DNA from: Gymnorhina tibicen | Taxonomy: Eukaryota; Chordata; Aves; Passeriformes; Artamidae | Length of the DNA: 64,000 bases | Reading direction: 5' to 3' | Assembly: GCA_013399875.1 (NCBI GenBank) | Contig: VXAZ01008276.1 | Location: 880,495-944,494, forward strand | Shown: positions 1-14,590 of the stretch, in pieces | How the letters are laid out: the number at the start of each line of letters is the position of its first letter | How positions within the stretch are numbered: position 1 is the stretch's first letter | Notes under the pieces: generated by a model | What the model was told of the DNA's origin: nothing | What the model saw: the letters and a program-made list of their open reading frames with translations, nothing else | The model's database searches: none | Made by a program: the position numbers and the translations under genes

Positions 1-3000
1 TGTCTTTCCTCTATGAAAAAGGGACTTTCCTGCAGTTACCCCAAGGTGTGTCAGGTGCCCATCTCTAGCTTTGGCTCTGTTCCTAACAGCATGGGCCCAC
101 TACAGCTGCAGTGCTAGAAAAGCCACCAGCCAAGACCGTCTCGTACTTCCATGGAATTCCATAGCAAAACCCATAGCCTTCATGTTTCCAATTAGGAAAT
201 TGGAATTCCAGCCCTCCCAGCTTTCCCACTGTAAACAACCACACTGGCATCCTCCCGTAACAGCCCACCCTGTTTCTGGGCAGTCTTCCCTCCACACACC
301 AGGGGAAGCAGCAAGGGCTGCACAAGCTCTGCTGCACAATATGCAACAAGAATGACTCTGCTTACAAGTGAACTTTTTTTTCCCACCAGTGTCAGAGCAT
401 AAGCTGCATTTTCCCCAACTGATTCAGTGTTACTGGTCAACATTACTACCCTACAAAAATCGTATCTGAGGTATGGAAGAACAAATATTGTTTCAGGCCT
501 CAGAGGATCCCAAATCTGAGCACATCAAATTAACATCCTTCTGAGGACCCAGAAGAGCTTGAAATTCTGGAGCAGGAAGCAGTAGAGAATATCCAGGATT
601 GTTTTCCAGCTACTGTGCTACATCATTGTTTACCACAAAGACGTCTGCTTCTGGTGCCCTACAGCAAAAGCAGATGGTCATAGAGAAAATACAGTACTTT
701 ATTGGTACTTTATTGAATAAGGACTTGAGACTAGATGGAGCCTTGCACCAAACAATCTAAACACTGAAAGAAAGAATCTTATGCCATGACATTAGACATT
801 ATGCAAGCCTAGGACAAGTTATATGTAAGTGAATTGAAACAGGATAATATCACATAAGCATAATGAGATTTCTTATTCCAGAGGTAAAGTAACTTTAGAA
901 TGCATGCCTGACTGGAAATGAAAATGTAAAAGAGAAAATGACACGAATAAATGAAGGATGAAGGAAGGAAAGGGGGAGCAAGGGTGGAAAGAATCCGTGC
1001 CAAAGAGATTCAAATTGAAAAAGATCAGAAAGATATTCATAGCAACTGCAGGCTAAAAACCAAATTAAACAGTGTGAGAAACTAAGGGCTATCTTGAAGA
1101 ATACTCCTAAAAACCTTACTGAGCCATAGATAGCCCTGACACTACCACATTGCAAAACCTTAGGCATTCCACAGACTTAAAGGCAGGAACAGCTACCAGC
1201 TGAAGATTGACCAAATTTAAAGAAAATTAAGAAAAAGCTGAAAGGCTAATCCTCCAACAGCACTCTTGGAAAGCAATAAAAGCAACACAAGCCTGATATT
1301 TGCAGAAAGGTGGAAAAATGACTGAAGGTAAGTTCTTCAGTCCTTATTTCATCTCTCCCTCCTTGATCAGCTATTCATTTTCATCACCCAGTTGTCTCTT
1401 ACACCTGCTCTGGTTTACCTTTAAGATGAAAACTTTATTTTTCCCATTCCCTGGGCTAACAAAATTATGAAGTCCTATTCTCCCCCTCTGCATGATATCC
1501 ACACCCAGCACAATTTTAAATAGTCCTTCAGAAAGAAACTAATACGATGCAATATTGCATGAACTACGTAACTTCTACCCCAAGTGGTGATCATGCTCAA
1601 AATCAGGGGGTCAAGCGCATTGCAGTATCCTTCAGGCACTTCTCTATCACTACAGATGCAACGAGCAAGAGATCATGTATTTTTAACTATAGGAACCAAG
1701 AGGAGGAAAAACCCTTAAGAAAAACTGCAGAACCACTCTCAGTGAGGCTGACATGAGGTTTTTGGTGCCAGGCAGCAACAACAGATGAGCACTCTGTCTG
1801 CATGGTTTTATCTCACAGTGAGGATGGGCCTTCAACAGCTTGGGCACACAGGATTGCACCCACTCCGGGGAGGGGCCGGCACACAGGCGAGCATCAATGC
1901 ACACCCTAAATCCAAACCCTCTCTTTTCACCCTTTGCACATATTCCCACAGCCTGGGGCAGCTCCAGGAGGGAAAGCTCCCTCACCCATGGGAGAGTTCA
2001 CATTTAACTGCAGCAAACCAAGCAGAGGTTTCCAGCTGGCAGAGCAGGGAACGTGGTGCTGCTCTTTTGCTCTTTCGTGGTCCACGCACGTTTTCCTCCT
2101 GGTACTTAGAGAGTGCTGCTGCTGCTGCTGATTAAAGAAGTGACTGGAGCACCTTTTCTGATGAAAGCTAATGTGAAGTGGACACTTGAGACAAGTACTC
2201 CAGTTTCTGCTGAATGAACCATCAGACCCATGCAAAAAAAAATAAGAAAACACTGCTCTATTTCTTAACTGTTTTGTTTACTGCAAGAATCTGTCTACAA
2301 CCAACCACCAAGCCCTTGATATTTGCAGGCCTAAACACCAGTAATGGAAATCTGTTAGGAACCCTCAAACTCCCTATATTTGGCTCAGAGCAAGCATCCT
2401 CCCCCTCTGCATGAGCTCCTCCATATGCCATCATCTGACAGGGTTTCACACTTACCTGGTTCACTGGAAAACTGCAATAGTCTCTCCCTAAACTGAAATT
2501 TTCAAGCACTGGAAAAGAAGTCCAGTAAAAAGGCAGGTACATGGATGCAGACTCCCCAATTCTTAGTGTAGTTCAGCTGCTCTGGGAGGGTAACTGTAAA
2601 CCACATTTGCCAAAAATTAACTTTCACTTAAAAAAAACCCACACAAACCTAAGGAGCACTATCAGCACATGTTTGTAACCAAAGGCAGGTATTCCAGCTG
2701 AACTTCACAAGGAATAGAACTCTTATGGCTATTTTACAGAAATCTGCACCTTCTGTACATACAAATATAAAAGTAATTTGTAATATTCCTTTCTGCTCAT
2801 GCAACACCCACAATGAACAAGTAGTGACACACTTAGTGTGTACTATAAATATGCAGTCAAAAACAAAGTTTGAATGGATTTGCATGAAGTAATAATAAAA
2901 ATAAACTTTTAAGCTTGGTTTATCTCCCAACTTAATCAGGGCTGAGGAAATCTGGTTTATTCCACAGACAGCTGAAACTATTTAGAGCCTGGTTAACAAG

Positions 3001-6000
3001 GTTTATTAAAGAAAAACAAAGATACATTTAAGGTACCCTTAAAAATAGCCAGAGCTCATAATTTACTTAATGTGGCTCCTCAAAAGATTTAGAAATGGTT
3101 GTATCATGAGTATTATCTGAACCACGTCAGACTTTCACTAGGCGCTTTTGTTGTAAAAAAATACTCAACACAGTATACAATGGAAGGAAAACCACTGCAG
3201 AAAAAAATTCTGCCTTTCCAGATTATTCCTAGACCTGTCAGTGTCTTCTGATTACTTAGAAAGTTATTTCGGTATCCCTGAATCTGCCCGACTAACCGCT
3301 GTGCTAACTGAGTTACCTGAGCCAGCAAACAGTCCATGAAATCACACTTCTCCAGCCCTGAGGACTGGGGCAGGGAAGATGCAGATGCTGTTTACACAGC
3401 ACAGCCTCCCCTTTGCCACTTCCCCCTTCATTTCTTTCAGAAACCAGATCGAGGAAAGGTTGGAGCAGCATATAATAACCCCCCATTCATCTTCACTACC
3501 AAATTCATTTTTTACAAGTCCAAGGCTGTACAAAGATTTGCTTCATGTTAAACTGAGATACAATTTTTGAAAGAGTCTAAACTTAAGCTCCTAAAATTCA
3601 TGGGTTCATTTATTTTAATAAGAAAATTCTTTATTTAATAATCTAATTTTTGCAAGTGATGCATACTGAAGAACTCACACTGAAACCTATTACAGCCCTA
3701 AAGTCACACTGAAATTAGTCCACAGAAGTGCCAAAACACACACTGCTCCCAGAAGAGCCTCCAGGACAAAAAATACAGCATAAAACACACCTTATTTTGA
3801 TTGGCACAATAAGCTCCCTAGTCCGAGAATGAAACTGATTTTTTCACAGGGTGATTCAGCTTCTGTGTAAGGAATAAATTAGTGACTGAAACAGGACTGA
3901 CCTCCTTCGGGCCATTGGTGCTGGATTTGGTTTGGGTTTTTTTTTTTTTAATTTCCTTTTTCTTTTTTGAAGGCTACCTGGGGTGGACCAGGCTAAGTGT
4001 GAGGAGTGATGACCTCATCTTTTGTTCAGCCTGGCAGCCAAGGTGGTGTGGAACAGTCTGTGTGAATTCTCAGCAGAGCCACAATTTGTGTGAAAGCCCA
4101 GTGTGTTGCAGCTTATTTTCCCTTGGCTGCTCCAGCATATGCCTTCTGTATGATTCAGCCTCCTGCTCCTAACAGCCTTAGTTGATGGGGATTTTTTCTG
4201 AAACTTCTATACAAAAAGCTATCACTTCAGGACACAATAGTGCAAGGCTGGAGATGTGGTTGTTAGCATTAACCAGTGCCTGAAGCACCTCAATTCTTCG
4301 TGGTTTTAACATCCAGGATTTAAGCATGCAGACAGGCCTGGTTGGGGCTCAGTTTATTTAGAAGAGCTTTCACCATCTGTTCTTCCAAATTCTGAAAACA
4401 CGAAGAGAATACACTTCACAAGCAGCTACAAACGCAGATGAGCTCTGCAGTTTATATTGGAATATACTGCATACAGGGAAAATCATTCATAACATCTCTG
4501 AGGTTTCTCCTTCAGATATAAATTGAGGATTGAAGCTCTAATGCTTTCACTTTTTGCTACAGTGAAAGAATTCTCTGGTTTACATGAATTCACCATCATA
4601 CATCTTCACACTATTAAGTAGAGACCCAAACTCTTTGAAACTAAGATGACTTAAAATATTTTCTAATTAAACTGGTCAACTTTACCAATGCATCACCTGT
4701 CATCACACCGTTCTTATAAAGAGATTTTTTTTATTAGCTAGAAATTAAAATCTCTGAATAATTAGCAAGCTAAGTTACAGCTACAACATTATTTAAACGG
4801 CTTCAAACCACAGCCCAGTGAAGAAAATCCATGAATATCTACTTTCCTTAAAGTACAGCTTCCAGCCTTATTCCTGACTTTTCAACTCATTTCCACCTAC
4901 TTGACAAATCATGCCTCGGCAAACTCCGCCCCGGTTTTCCAGACATGGGTATCAGTTGCCTAACTGCTGGGGATAAGGCAGTGGAGCTTCCCTTAGCAGA
5001 CTTCTGTGAAGGACCCTCCAAACGATTACCTGCTCCACAAGCTCCCAAGGAAGCAGGAGCCTGCCCAAACCTGCATGGACAACAGCCATTCCAGGCAGAC
5101 AAGAAATACACCCTTCTCACTCTCCTCCTGCAAAGACTCGTATTTCCACACTTTACTCCCCGGTGAACTGGCTTGACAAGAAGCCACCACCCCTGCAGGC
5201 TGGAGAAACAAATCCCTCATTCCCAGCACTTATCCTCAATATCTGCTGTCACAGTGTTGTGCTGATGCTTCCCTGAAGATGGCAAACTGTCCTCCTTTAG
5301 AGACCTGCTCTCCTGCCTGTCACCTTTAGAAGGGCCAGATCTGCCTCAAAACCTGTGAAAAATGCAGTGTGTGTACAAAGGGGAGGGTCAGCAAGCAACA
5401 TCCCTTTGAAGGTAGCCATAAACCCTCCTGCCCTCAGAATCAGTCATGTCCTTTTTTGTCCCCTTCTCTAGATAGAATAGTCTGTCTTGTCTCAACAATG
5501 CAGAAAACTGGGAAAGTCAGTGCAAGAGTTGACAGGACAAAGACAAGAGAACCCTGGTCTTGGCATTCACTGACGGTTCATTTTCTGTACCTTATTCCCT
5601 CTTGGGCAATCATACCTCTGCTGTTCCACTGCAGTACTGTCCATAGGTTATGGAATTCAGAATGACTCAGGCATAGTCAAATTATCTCTTGTTTTTGCAG
5701 GGCACTTACTGTAGAACTGGCCAAAAACACCAGCCAGATGTTTTGCAGCAAAAAAGCACCTTTGCATCAAAATCAAAGCCTGTACAATATTGTGCTGATT
5801 TCATTAAAGGCTCCATGGAACACAAGTCTAACAATCATTTAGATTGTGGCTTTTTTTTTGGTTAAAATTTTGCGCATTTATTATTAATTTTATGCATTAA
5901 AAATTACTATAGAATGATGCTATTTGCCCATATACTATACCCAAAATCACAAGTAAATCTTAAAATCATTCCGTTATGAAACAATACTGGTTAATATCCT

Positions 6001-7235
6001 CATAAGAAATTTCAGGCTTTTATTCTAGTACAGAATGGGAGGAAAAATTTCAGGTAGAAGAAATTTCTGCCCCTCCCCAGGATTAACCATCATGAAAACA
6101 CTAACATGTCCCTTTGAACCTTGGCTAACAGACTTTTTAGGCTGCTAACAGGCCCAGAGCCCAATTGCTATAGCCCACAGCCCCTCTGGGGATGCAGGAC
6201 ATGCACAGGGCCTCCCAGATAAGAAAGGAGAAGTATCTCTTTGCTCCAGCCAGTGACAGGATACTAAAAAATGTCATTTATCACATGAACTCCAGCACTC
6301 TCAAACCAGCTCACTTCCTCTCTTTCCTGGCTCCCTGTCAGCTTCACCCAAATAAGCTCCATCCCACAGCAATAATCTTTTTCCATGACAAGCCCTCAAA
6401 ACCCCCAGAGGTTTAAATGGGAACATGATGACAAAGCCAGGAAACTTACACTAGTTAAAGGAAGGACAACTGTCTATTAATACGATCACGAGCAAAAGCA
6501 TCTGTCAAGTTCTTTTTTTAACAAACTTAATTTCAGGCTTAACTCCAGTTTCTGAATACATAAAAGAGAAATTTCTTGCATAAATTATTCAGTATGAATT
6601 AAACACCCAGCTGCTCATAGATGATAGATTTCTATCAAATATAAAATAAGTCATTCATGTATGCTGACCATTTGGCAAACATTCATTTTATCCTCTTACA
6701 GGTAAAACAGATATTTTCAAGTGTCACATATTTTTATGTCAAAAGGAAACCTATATAATAAGAATCATATATTTGGAAGAACTTGGCACGTTCCAAGCTT
6801 TGCAAAGTTGGGGTTTAAGAGGTATTTTGGTTTGGTGTTTTGTTTAAGAAAAGTTTTGGGGAAAAAAATAATGTATCTAATAAGATAGTTTATAAAAAAA
6901 GGAAAAAAGCTTTTCTGAAGAGACAAAGTATATGAATCCTTTCCCCAGTAAAATTACTTCTGCAAGTATCAAATCAGGACTTCTATGTTTAGAAAAAAAC
7001 ACTTTAATTTTCTTCAAAATCTCTCTTGGACAAACTAAAGAAATCTTTTTCAAACCAAACAGCAGAAAAGTGCCTTTTTTTTCCCCCCACAAGATCTGTT
7101 ATTGCTCAAAAGAAAGCTGAATGCACAAAAGTAATTGAGAAGCATCCATTTCCCTTTTTTTACCTTGCCTTTTTTTTTTCCCCCCCATCCTTTTAAATTA
7201 TTTAGTGCAATTAGGACATTTTAAAACCTGAAGCA
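1..7235. other. Intergenic DNA
   Basis: AT-rich single-copy-looking sequence. Open frames here are all short (up to 116 codons) and none was recognised. I looked on plus for C-terminal SLC9A9 exons, expected to the left of CHST2, and found none. Apart from the CTG microsatellite, nothing is identified. Confidence 0.6.
2115..2130. repeat. (CTG)5 microsatellite
   Basis: Five perfect CTG units (GCTGCTG...) with no interruption. Confidence 0.9.
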
Positions 7236-7460
7236 TCACTCAGTTTGGGGGAGGCCAGAGGCGGTAACACCGCCAATGCTAACGCTCAGAGCAGGGGAGG
7301 CCCCGGGCACTGGGGCTCCCACCAGCGCTGGTGCCGGACAAGGAGCAGCAGCACTCCCAGCCTGCAGCCCTGCCCGCCCAGCGCCCGTCTGCCACCACAG
7401 CTGGGCCACCCAGCACACCCAGGCAGCTCTCACACGCCTCCCACCCCTATTTCCATTGCT
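7236..7460. other. Isolated GC-rich patch
   Basis: A GC-rich stretch of about 220 bases directly follows a T- and C-rich tract (7143-7190) in otherwise AT-rich DNA. CpG is only moderate. Open frames on both strands across it look compositional. No identity was recognised. Confidence 0.4.
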
Positions 7461-9639
7461 GATGACACAGATGCTGCTGGCAACCTTCACAACAGCCCTG
7501 TCATACCTGTTCCAATCACCCTATTTCTCAGATGTAAGCAAAGTGGGTATGGTTCACCTGAAGGGAGGAAAAGCTTATGGGGACCCAGTGTAATCTTAAT
7601 TTCAGATCTGCCTGCTGAAATCAATCTGTGCATTAGCCCAGCTTCAGGTTTATCATTATGTGTAAAAAACTTTATCCTGAGAAGTTAGTTCCAGCAGGCA
7701 GTATTCTTGTGTTAGGAAAGGGGCCTGCCATGCAGGGTGGCCACTGCCCTGTAAATGTTTCTCTTTCTGTGGTGCTGGTTTTTCCTGTCTTGCATCAGTG
7801 GCTTGAATTCAAATACCTAAAGCAGCTTTTACAGCAATGTGAAGAGTGGAACAGTACAGCCAATTTCTCTAATGCACTGCCAACTGGTTTTTCTGAGAGA
7901 ATATATCCTTCTGACTAGGAACCTGGTTTGCATTTTTATATTTTACAGGGGGTTTTTTGAAGGAAGGGGACCTGTTTGACTTCAGCAATTTAAAAACTCA
8001 GAAAGCAAATATCAAATAATTTCACTGATCTTTGAACTGAACTTTGAACTTAAAGGGGATAACCTCAAAAATCTCCTATCTGCCTTTCACCCTAAAGCAC
8101 CACCTCCCTTTGCATTTGGGGATCAGATGCATAAATGGAGCCACCTCTTCACCGTATTTTGGGGAATGTAGCTTAGAAAGTTTACCAGGACAGGCATCCC
8201 AGCCACATGTCACTGTGCGTGTGTCTGGCCTCCTTTGCCAGTGCTGCCAAGCCACCCAGCCACGGGGAAGGCCATGCCTGCCCTCAGTTGAACTCAGCCA
8301 TGCTGCGGTACAGGGAGGCGAAGCTGTGAGAGAGCCTTTGGAATCATCTTGTCTGCTGAACCAGAAGATGAACTCAAGGTCAGTACTCCAAGGAGTAGGA
8401 GGACAGGGGATTTAGACACTGCTGTTACACAGCTGTTAGTAAGAGCAGTTAAAGGAGAACATTTCTGAGAGTGGGTTTATTCACTGATGTTTTCTTGCTG
8501 GCCGAACCATTATTACAGAGGACATGCCATATAATGCATTCCTGCTCTGTTTCCTGACCTTCAGAAGGGGGAGTGGTGATTTTGGTTTTGTGGGGCTTTT
8601 TTAATTTCCTCCCATCCCAATCCCAGTCAAAGTATTAATGAGGAAGTTGACAACTTGAATTCACCTAGTCTTACTCAACAAAGCAACGAATTGTGTTTGC
8701 TGGAAGCAATTATGTGCAAACCAGCAACTGTTAGACAACTGAGGGGTCTCATTTACTCCAACAAAAATCTGTTGCTTTGCCCCTGTCGTATGACAAGCTG
8801 CAGATGGGCTGGGGAATGTGTGTTCAGATGGATAGAATTATGGTGGGTTTACATTCAGAGCAGCAGAGAGCTGAGGCTGAACACTGCAAATAAAAGCTGA
8901 CCCATCTGGTGGGAGCAGATTGCATCAGAGGCTGCTTCTTGTTCCTCCTGCAAAAAGTCTACACACAAGACAACAGTCACACTGAGGAACAAGCTTTGTG
9001 CTACCAATTCTGAGAGTGGACAGACTGTACCCAGAAACCAAGGCCTAAAGGATCTCAACCTCAAGTTTGAAGAGCTTGGGAATTACAGTTTGAGTCTTCT
9101 GTTGCAACTCTGGTTTTGACTATTTCCTTCATCTCTGTACCCTTGTGTCTGCCACAAGCCCATGCACATAGTCACCAGTGCAAGTCTCCTGATCTCCTCT
9201 AGGTACTTCAGTTTTCCAGTGCCAAAGGGGAATATAAAATATATTTAATATATACTTTTATATTTAACATATACTATATTGAAAATAAATTATTTCAGAA
9301 CTAGCTTTTCAGGCTGTTTCTTAGATCTGAAGCCATAGATGCCTGCGCATGCCCATAGCTTGGAAAGCACCACATCACTCCTGCCGGGGAGCATGGCAGT
9401 GACCCAAATCTCTGCCACACACGCCAGCACTCAGCACAAGGCACACACAGAATGATAACCTCGGCCTCACTGAACGTGCTGGTCTCAGACCATCCCACCA
9501 TCACCAGCTACTGCCAGGACCAGGGGATCAGTGTTTCAGCCTTTCCACTTTTAGGACAGTCAGTTCCTGGCATGGTCTGTCTCTTCCTCAGAATGTGCCA
9601 ATGGCACAGGGGCTCCATTGAAAGACAATATTTCATGAT
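7461..9639. other. Intergenic DNA
   Basis: No gene or RNA recognised. It contains the TATATT-rich repeat near 9.25 kb and leads into an old CR1 fragment. Confidence 0.6.
9230..9290. repeat. AT-rich imperfect TATATT repeat
   Basis: Alternating short runs such as ATATTTAATATATAC and TATATTTAACATATAC. Low-complexity sequence. Confidence 0.75.
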
Positions 9640-9835
9640 ATAAAGCCTAAATTTTTCTTCCCTTAATTTCAATCTGTTGCTCCCAGCATGGTACTCATCA
9701 TTATGGAAATGAAGCTTCCTTCTTCTTGGCATTTACACCCTTCAGAAACTTGAAGATTTCAATGTTCTCACAGAAAATGAGTTTATTTTTTCTGCTTTTT
9801 TAAATGGCCCAAGCCCAGTTCACTTCAGCTGGGAA
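9640..9835 (-). mobile_element. Old CR1-like LINE fragment
   Basis: Read on plus, the blocks 'cttaatttcaatctgttgct', 'cttccttcttcttggca', 'cagaaacttgaagattt' and 'aagcccagttcact' follow the order of the reverse-complemented CR1 3' region upstream of the terminus. The copy is strongly diverged and lacks the 3' end. Confidence 0.6.
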
Positions 9836-12754
9836 AGAGACTGGAGCAGGAGCCAAGGAAAGCCTTTCTCTTTACTTCCACTTTTCAAAGCAAAAATTTA
9901 AGCAGAGAAGTGGTACTTTCAGCCCTTACACCTTTAAAAGCTTGGATAAAGCAATGACACAAATTTCATTTAGAACAACCTAATTTTTCTTGCTGAAGTA
10001 GCTGTCTCTCCACATGACTACATCTCTTACATTTTCTCAGAAAGATGGACAGGAGCCTTCTCTGTCAGAAGTTACCAAGAGCTCATTATTAGTGTTGAAC
10101 TAAATGACAGATAGCCATTTCCCCTGGCCTCCCAGTGCTATAGGACTGAGTCAGGAAAAACATTACCACTCACTGAATCAACAGAATCATTTTACAGTCA
10201 TTTTTTGGAAGGTTGTCTGGGGAAGTCTAGCAGTACTTCGCTTTAGCTGTCGACAAAGAACCCAGAGTTGAAAGCACTATGAACCATAAATAAAACAGAA
10301 TAGCACTGCCATGTGAGCTTTGCACTTGCTTTGCAACTGCTTCCTTTTCCTGCCCCAGCAGAGATGTGCATAACCTGACTGAACATATTCATTTGTTCAG
10401 CAAGGCTGCTGGCTGTTTCCACCTCCCCAGACAAAGGGCTGATTATTTCTTCTCACGTTAATGACTACTCCTATAGGCAGGTAGGCTGCCATCTCTCTCT
10501 AATCACTACCTTTCCCTTTCACAAAAAGAAAGATCCCTCCCTGTGGCACTGAGGGGAACACAGAGCCCTTTGCGCTGTCTGCAGTACCTGCCTGGCAAAA
10601 AAAGGCCAGGGCTTTTACTGCTCTGAATACCCCCTCCTGAGACCCACTATATTGTCAATTCCTTTCACCAGCCCCAATAACATCCCCTTTGTAAGGCCTA
10701 AAAGACAAATCCATCCTTGGTGTAACAACTACTGCCCTCGGTAGAGTGTAGTAGAGTTGAATTTGGACCAAACTTCACTTTGATTTGCTTTAAGAGCTGC
10801 TTTGCCCATGTGTATAATTACTAGAGGCAGATTCCTTCTTTTCCAGTATCAAATCTCGTCTCTCTACCTGCTATTTCATCTTAACACAGCCATCTGAATT
10901 ATAGACATGCCTACATGAAGCAGATCAATAGATGCTCTCCCATCCCTGCCAGTAATAATTCTTTATCAGATATGTCTTTGCCACTTGCCTTTTTAATGTT
11001 TTTGTGTAGGATGTAAGGGGGCTGGCAAGTATTTTTGTTAGTTTGGTGTCTTTGTTTATGATAGATGGAAAGCTTGCCAACAACACACCAAATGCTCTCT
11101 AATTAAAGTCAGTTCAGCGGCTGTGATTAGATGAATTGTGACTGACTTCTAAACCCTTCGCTTCTCAGCCATAAATCCCTCCTGCTCCCCAATCACCTGC
11201 AGTGATGACTAATGCCAGGTTCCCCTAGTTACACTGGAAAAGGGGGAAGTGCTTGGGGATTAGACAGAGTCTGCTGCCTCCAACTTATTTTCAGGCTTTC
11301 AGGCCCATGGAAAAAATTAAATATGATGAAAGAAGCCATATTAACTATATTGCTCCTGTCCTTTTCATTCCTGGCTATGTTAAGTGCTGTACACAGCTCA
11401 TTTTCTTTTCAGTTGATATTAACTGCCATTTCCCGACATATTCTCCTCCACTGATTTCCTGATTCATTTGCCATTATCATTCAGACATGCAGACTTCCAC
11501 TGCAATAGCCAGCATCCCTATTAAAAAAAAAACAAAACCAAACACACAAACTTAGGAGTCCATTCTCTCTTTCACCATAACCATGTCAGCATATCTGTGG
11601 ATTTTCACTCCTGGCTTACATCAGCAAAAAACAACCAAAAGGTTTCCTCCTGTCCAACGCTGGGCATCCCCCGCTCTACGGCATGAAAGTCAATAGCTCT
11701 CAAACACAGATTCTTGTTAGAGATAAAATTAGGTAGGCATGACAAACAGATTAAGCCTTCCCCACATCTTCAAGTGCAGTTTGCAAGATGAAGTAACTGC
11801 AATACTAATAAGCTTATCTTTTGTTATAAACACAAAGCCCAGTTCCATTATGAAGTAAAGGAATAATCATGCATCTTCATTTTTTTTCCAGCTCTAGGGG
11901 AATTGCCACCTCATCCCCACATTTCCTCTGTAAGTGGCTCCATGGCACAGGCAGCTCATTATACACAACTACTTTTCCTGAAGGTGGGTGCTTGAAAGAG
12001 CAAGGCTACAAAAATTAAGAAACTTCTCATGGAATTAACACAGCATGTTTTTTATAGCACAGTTTTCTCAGGGAATTCCCATTCCTATTATCCACCTCTC
12101 TGCTCTACTACCAGAACCTACAAAGGTAAAGCAATTGCAGTCTTTCAGCAAGGTAGAGATAACGGCAAATAGCTTGCCTATGAAATATGTCAACAGTTCT
12201 AAGCCTCAGCCAGAGAAATTCTCAGAAGCTAAGAACTCATTAAGCACTGGATATAATTAACTCTTTGCACATTCTAAATAGGGCTTGTTAACAGAAAATG
12301 TTCCTTAAGGAAGCACAAGGAGCAATCTCTTACCCAGTAAGGTTGCACAGAAAGAGCTGGGCTACTGACAGCATTAAGTGTCTGATCATCACTAATGACA
12401 AAAGCTTTATTAGATTTCTCTCTGTTTTAGTTAGATTTATGCGTTTTCATTATGAAAATCGGGTTAAGAGCAATTTTTTCCTTACAGTTCTGTAAAGTTA
12501 AAATGGTCTTAGATACCAGACCGCAGAGGCTGGTTTGTCTTTTTGCACCTGTTCTATGACAGATTTTTCTAATCACAAACTCCTCTCCATAAGGAAAAAG
12601 GAAATACATCTCTGCAGTCCATATTTCATTTTTGTCCCCAGCACCAAGTACAGTGCTTCCTCTAGGAATCTATAGCCGATAGGATATATCCTGGCCATAA
12701 CCCATCATAAACACTAGCTAATATCTGTCACAATGTGTTTCATCCTAGAGTGCT
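9836..12754. other. Intergenic DNA with a possible conserved non-coding element
   Basis: No gene recognised. The stretch at about 10950-11160 is rich in homeodomain/forkhead-like words (TTGTTTATG, CTAATTAAAG, GTGATTAGATG) and has the look of a conserved regulatory element. That is a judgement by eye only. Confidence 0.45.
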
Positions 12755-13010
12755 CTGAGCCCAGGCACGCACAGCGGCAGTTGTGCAGTGTGCCTGCCGT
12801 GGACAGGACAGCTGCCATGCAGCTGTGGAGGTGCCCAGTGCAGGCTGGAGCGGGGCCATCTGTGCCCAGCCCCGGCAGCGTGCGGAGGGCAGTGCTGGAG
12901 GGGAGGCCAGCCCCGCAGCACACCCGCCTGCCAGCTGTGCTGCTGGGGAATTTGGTCGTGGCAGGTGTCAAACACAGCTGCTGGCACCAAGCTGCTGTTG
13001 CTGTGCTTCC
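12755..13010. other. Isolated GC-rich patch
   Basis: About 250 bases rich in CTG/CAG and GGC words, with sharp transitions to AT-rich DNA on both sides. Five overlapping frames are open here, which indicates base composition rather than coding. No family was recognised. Confidence 0.4.
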
Positions 13011-13878
13011 AACCCAAAAGCCAAACCACTGCCCGTCCACATTATGTAAAAATCACCCACAAGTTTTGGTAACCCTCAAATTACAGCAGGACCTCTCTAT
13101 CCCCTATGGAGAAAGATGCTGAATTATGAGGCAGATTATGTCAAATCAATATCTAACATCACAACAGAGCATCTTTGCCTGTGAAAACACTGCATAAATA
13201 GTTTGTTGGGTGTTATTTTGTGGTGTTCTCTGGTTTTTAAAATAAATTCAAAATTGTGTCTTCAGACAACAGTCAAATCACACTATTTTGCAATTTAAAA
13301 GCTGTAATTTTAGACAAGAGCCTTATAAAGGATTAAAAATAAATAATAATAAAGAATAACCATGCATACACCCCAAATGTTGAATTAAACTTTTTGATAA
13401 CAGCATGTAATATGGATTTGCTGCTCTCTTAGTGAAGGGAAAGGGAGGGAGGGTGTGGATAAGAGCAGAAGAATCCTATTCTGTCTTCAACACCTGCTGG
13501 AGAAAACTATTGGATCCAGCTGAGCATTTGATCAAGCTGAAATCTGTAGACAATCTGATTATTAATCTTCCTTGAAAATGCAGCAAGTAATCATTTGGGG
13601 GAGGGGAGACGAGCAGAAGGAAGAAGTAAAACAAACACTGCAACCATTTTAGTTCCTCACCCACGGTTTTCATCCCTTTAACTGCAAATTGTACCAAATG
13701 CCAAATCAATTGTTCCATGACCTTGCACTAAGTGAAAGGGCAAAACAAGAATCTCTTAAAATGATAAAGGTAGGCTATCACAGCTTGCGAAAATAGTAAT
13801 CAATAAACCACTTCCCATTTAAAAACCCTCCCTCTAACCAGATCGGGACTGAATGCACTCTGCCTACACTACCCATTT

Positions 13879-13920
13879 GGAAAAAGAAAAAAAAAAAAGA
13901 AAAAAGGAAAAAAAAAAAAA
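13879..13920. repeat. A-rich tract
   Basis: About 40 bases, almost all A with a few G interruptions. I looked to its left for a parent element and recognised none, so it is not assigned to a retrocopy. Confidence 0.85.
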
Positions 13921-14524
13921 CCCCACACACAAACAGACACCACATTTGGTCCAGATAAATGCATATAGGACACAAAATAATCCTTTTATGATTCCAAATA
14001 ATAGAATTAACAATATACACCTTATTTAGCCACAGAAGTTACAAACTAAGGAGTTCTGATCACCTTTATGCTCACAGCAGGAGCAGCATAATCCATTCTA
14101 ATTCTGTTCCCTTTCTCCTAAGTATCCCCAGTCTTATTTGGTTTAAATCCTCATCTGCACTGAAAGGTGAGGAAAGACTGTTCTCAGTTCTGCTATATGT
14201 GTTTATTTTCTGTCTATAACTAAAAACTAATACTCTGTGAGCTTCATTTATTTGATTCTTTCCATTTCATGGTTATTCTTCACTTCCCACCTATGTCCTC
14301 TTTTTTTAAGCCATAACATATTGCTGGGATTCTTCTAACAGCTTCCTTGCAGTGTACATATATACACTTAAATTGCACATGAATTATATTTAAAGCTTTC
14401 TGGGCATTTCTGGTGTTTACAACACTTGGTATAACAAGACTGAGACCATGGCTGGGGTCTCTGGACCTTCCCACACACAAATGACATGCACATACCATTG
14501 TGCCCATCACATTAGATTGAAGAT

Positions 14525-14590
14525 TGTTACTGTCCCCATTTTACAAAGGGCAAAAACTTATGGCACAGAGGAACAGGATTATTTGTAGTA
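14525..14590 (+). mobile_element. MIR-like SINE remnant
   Basis: 'tccccattttacaaaggg' followed by 'ggcacagagg' resembles part of the MIR consensus, with an internal change. MIR copies survive at low number in sauropsid genomes. It is too short and diverged to be sure. Confidence 0.4.

Noticed and set aside
12733..13122. Several overlapping 65-129-codon frames in the GC-rich patch
   Set aside because: Frames are open on both strands at once, which indicates base composition. No domain or initiator context.
13879..13920. A-rich tract as the tail of a processed pseudogene
   Set aside because: No recognisable gene copy lies to its left and no target duplication was seen.
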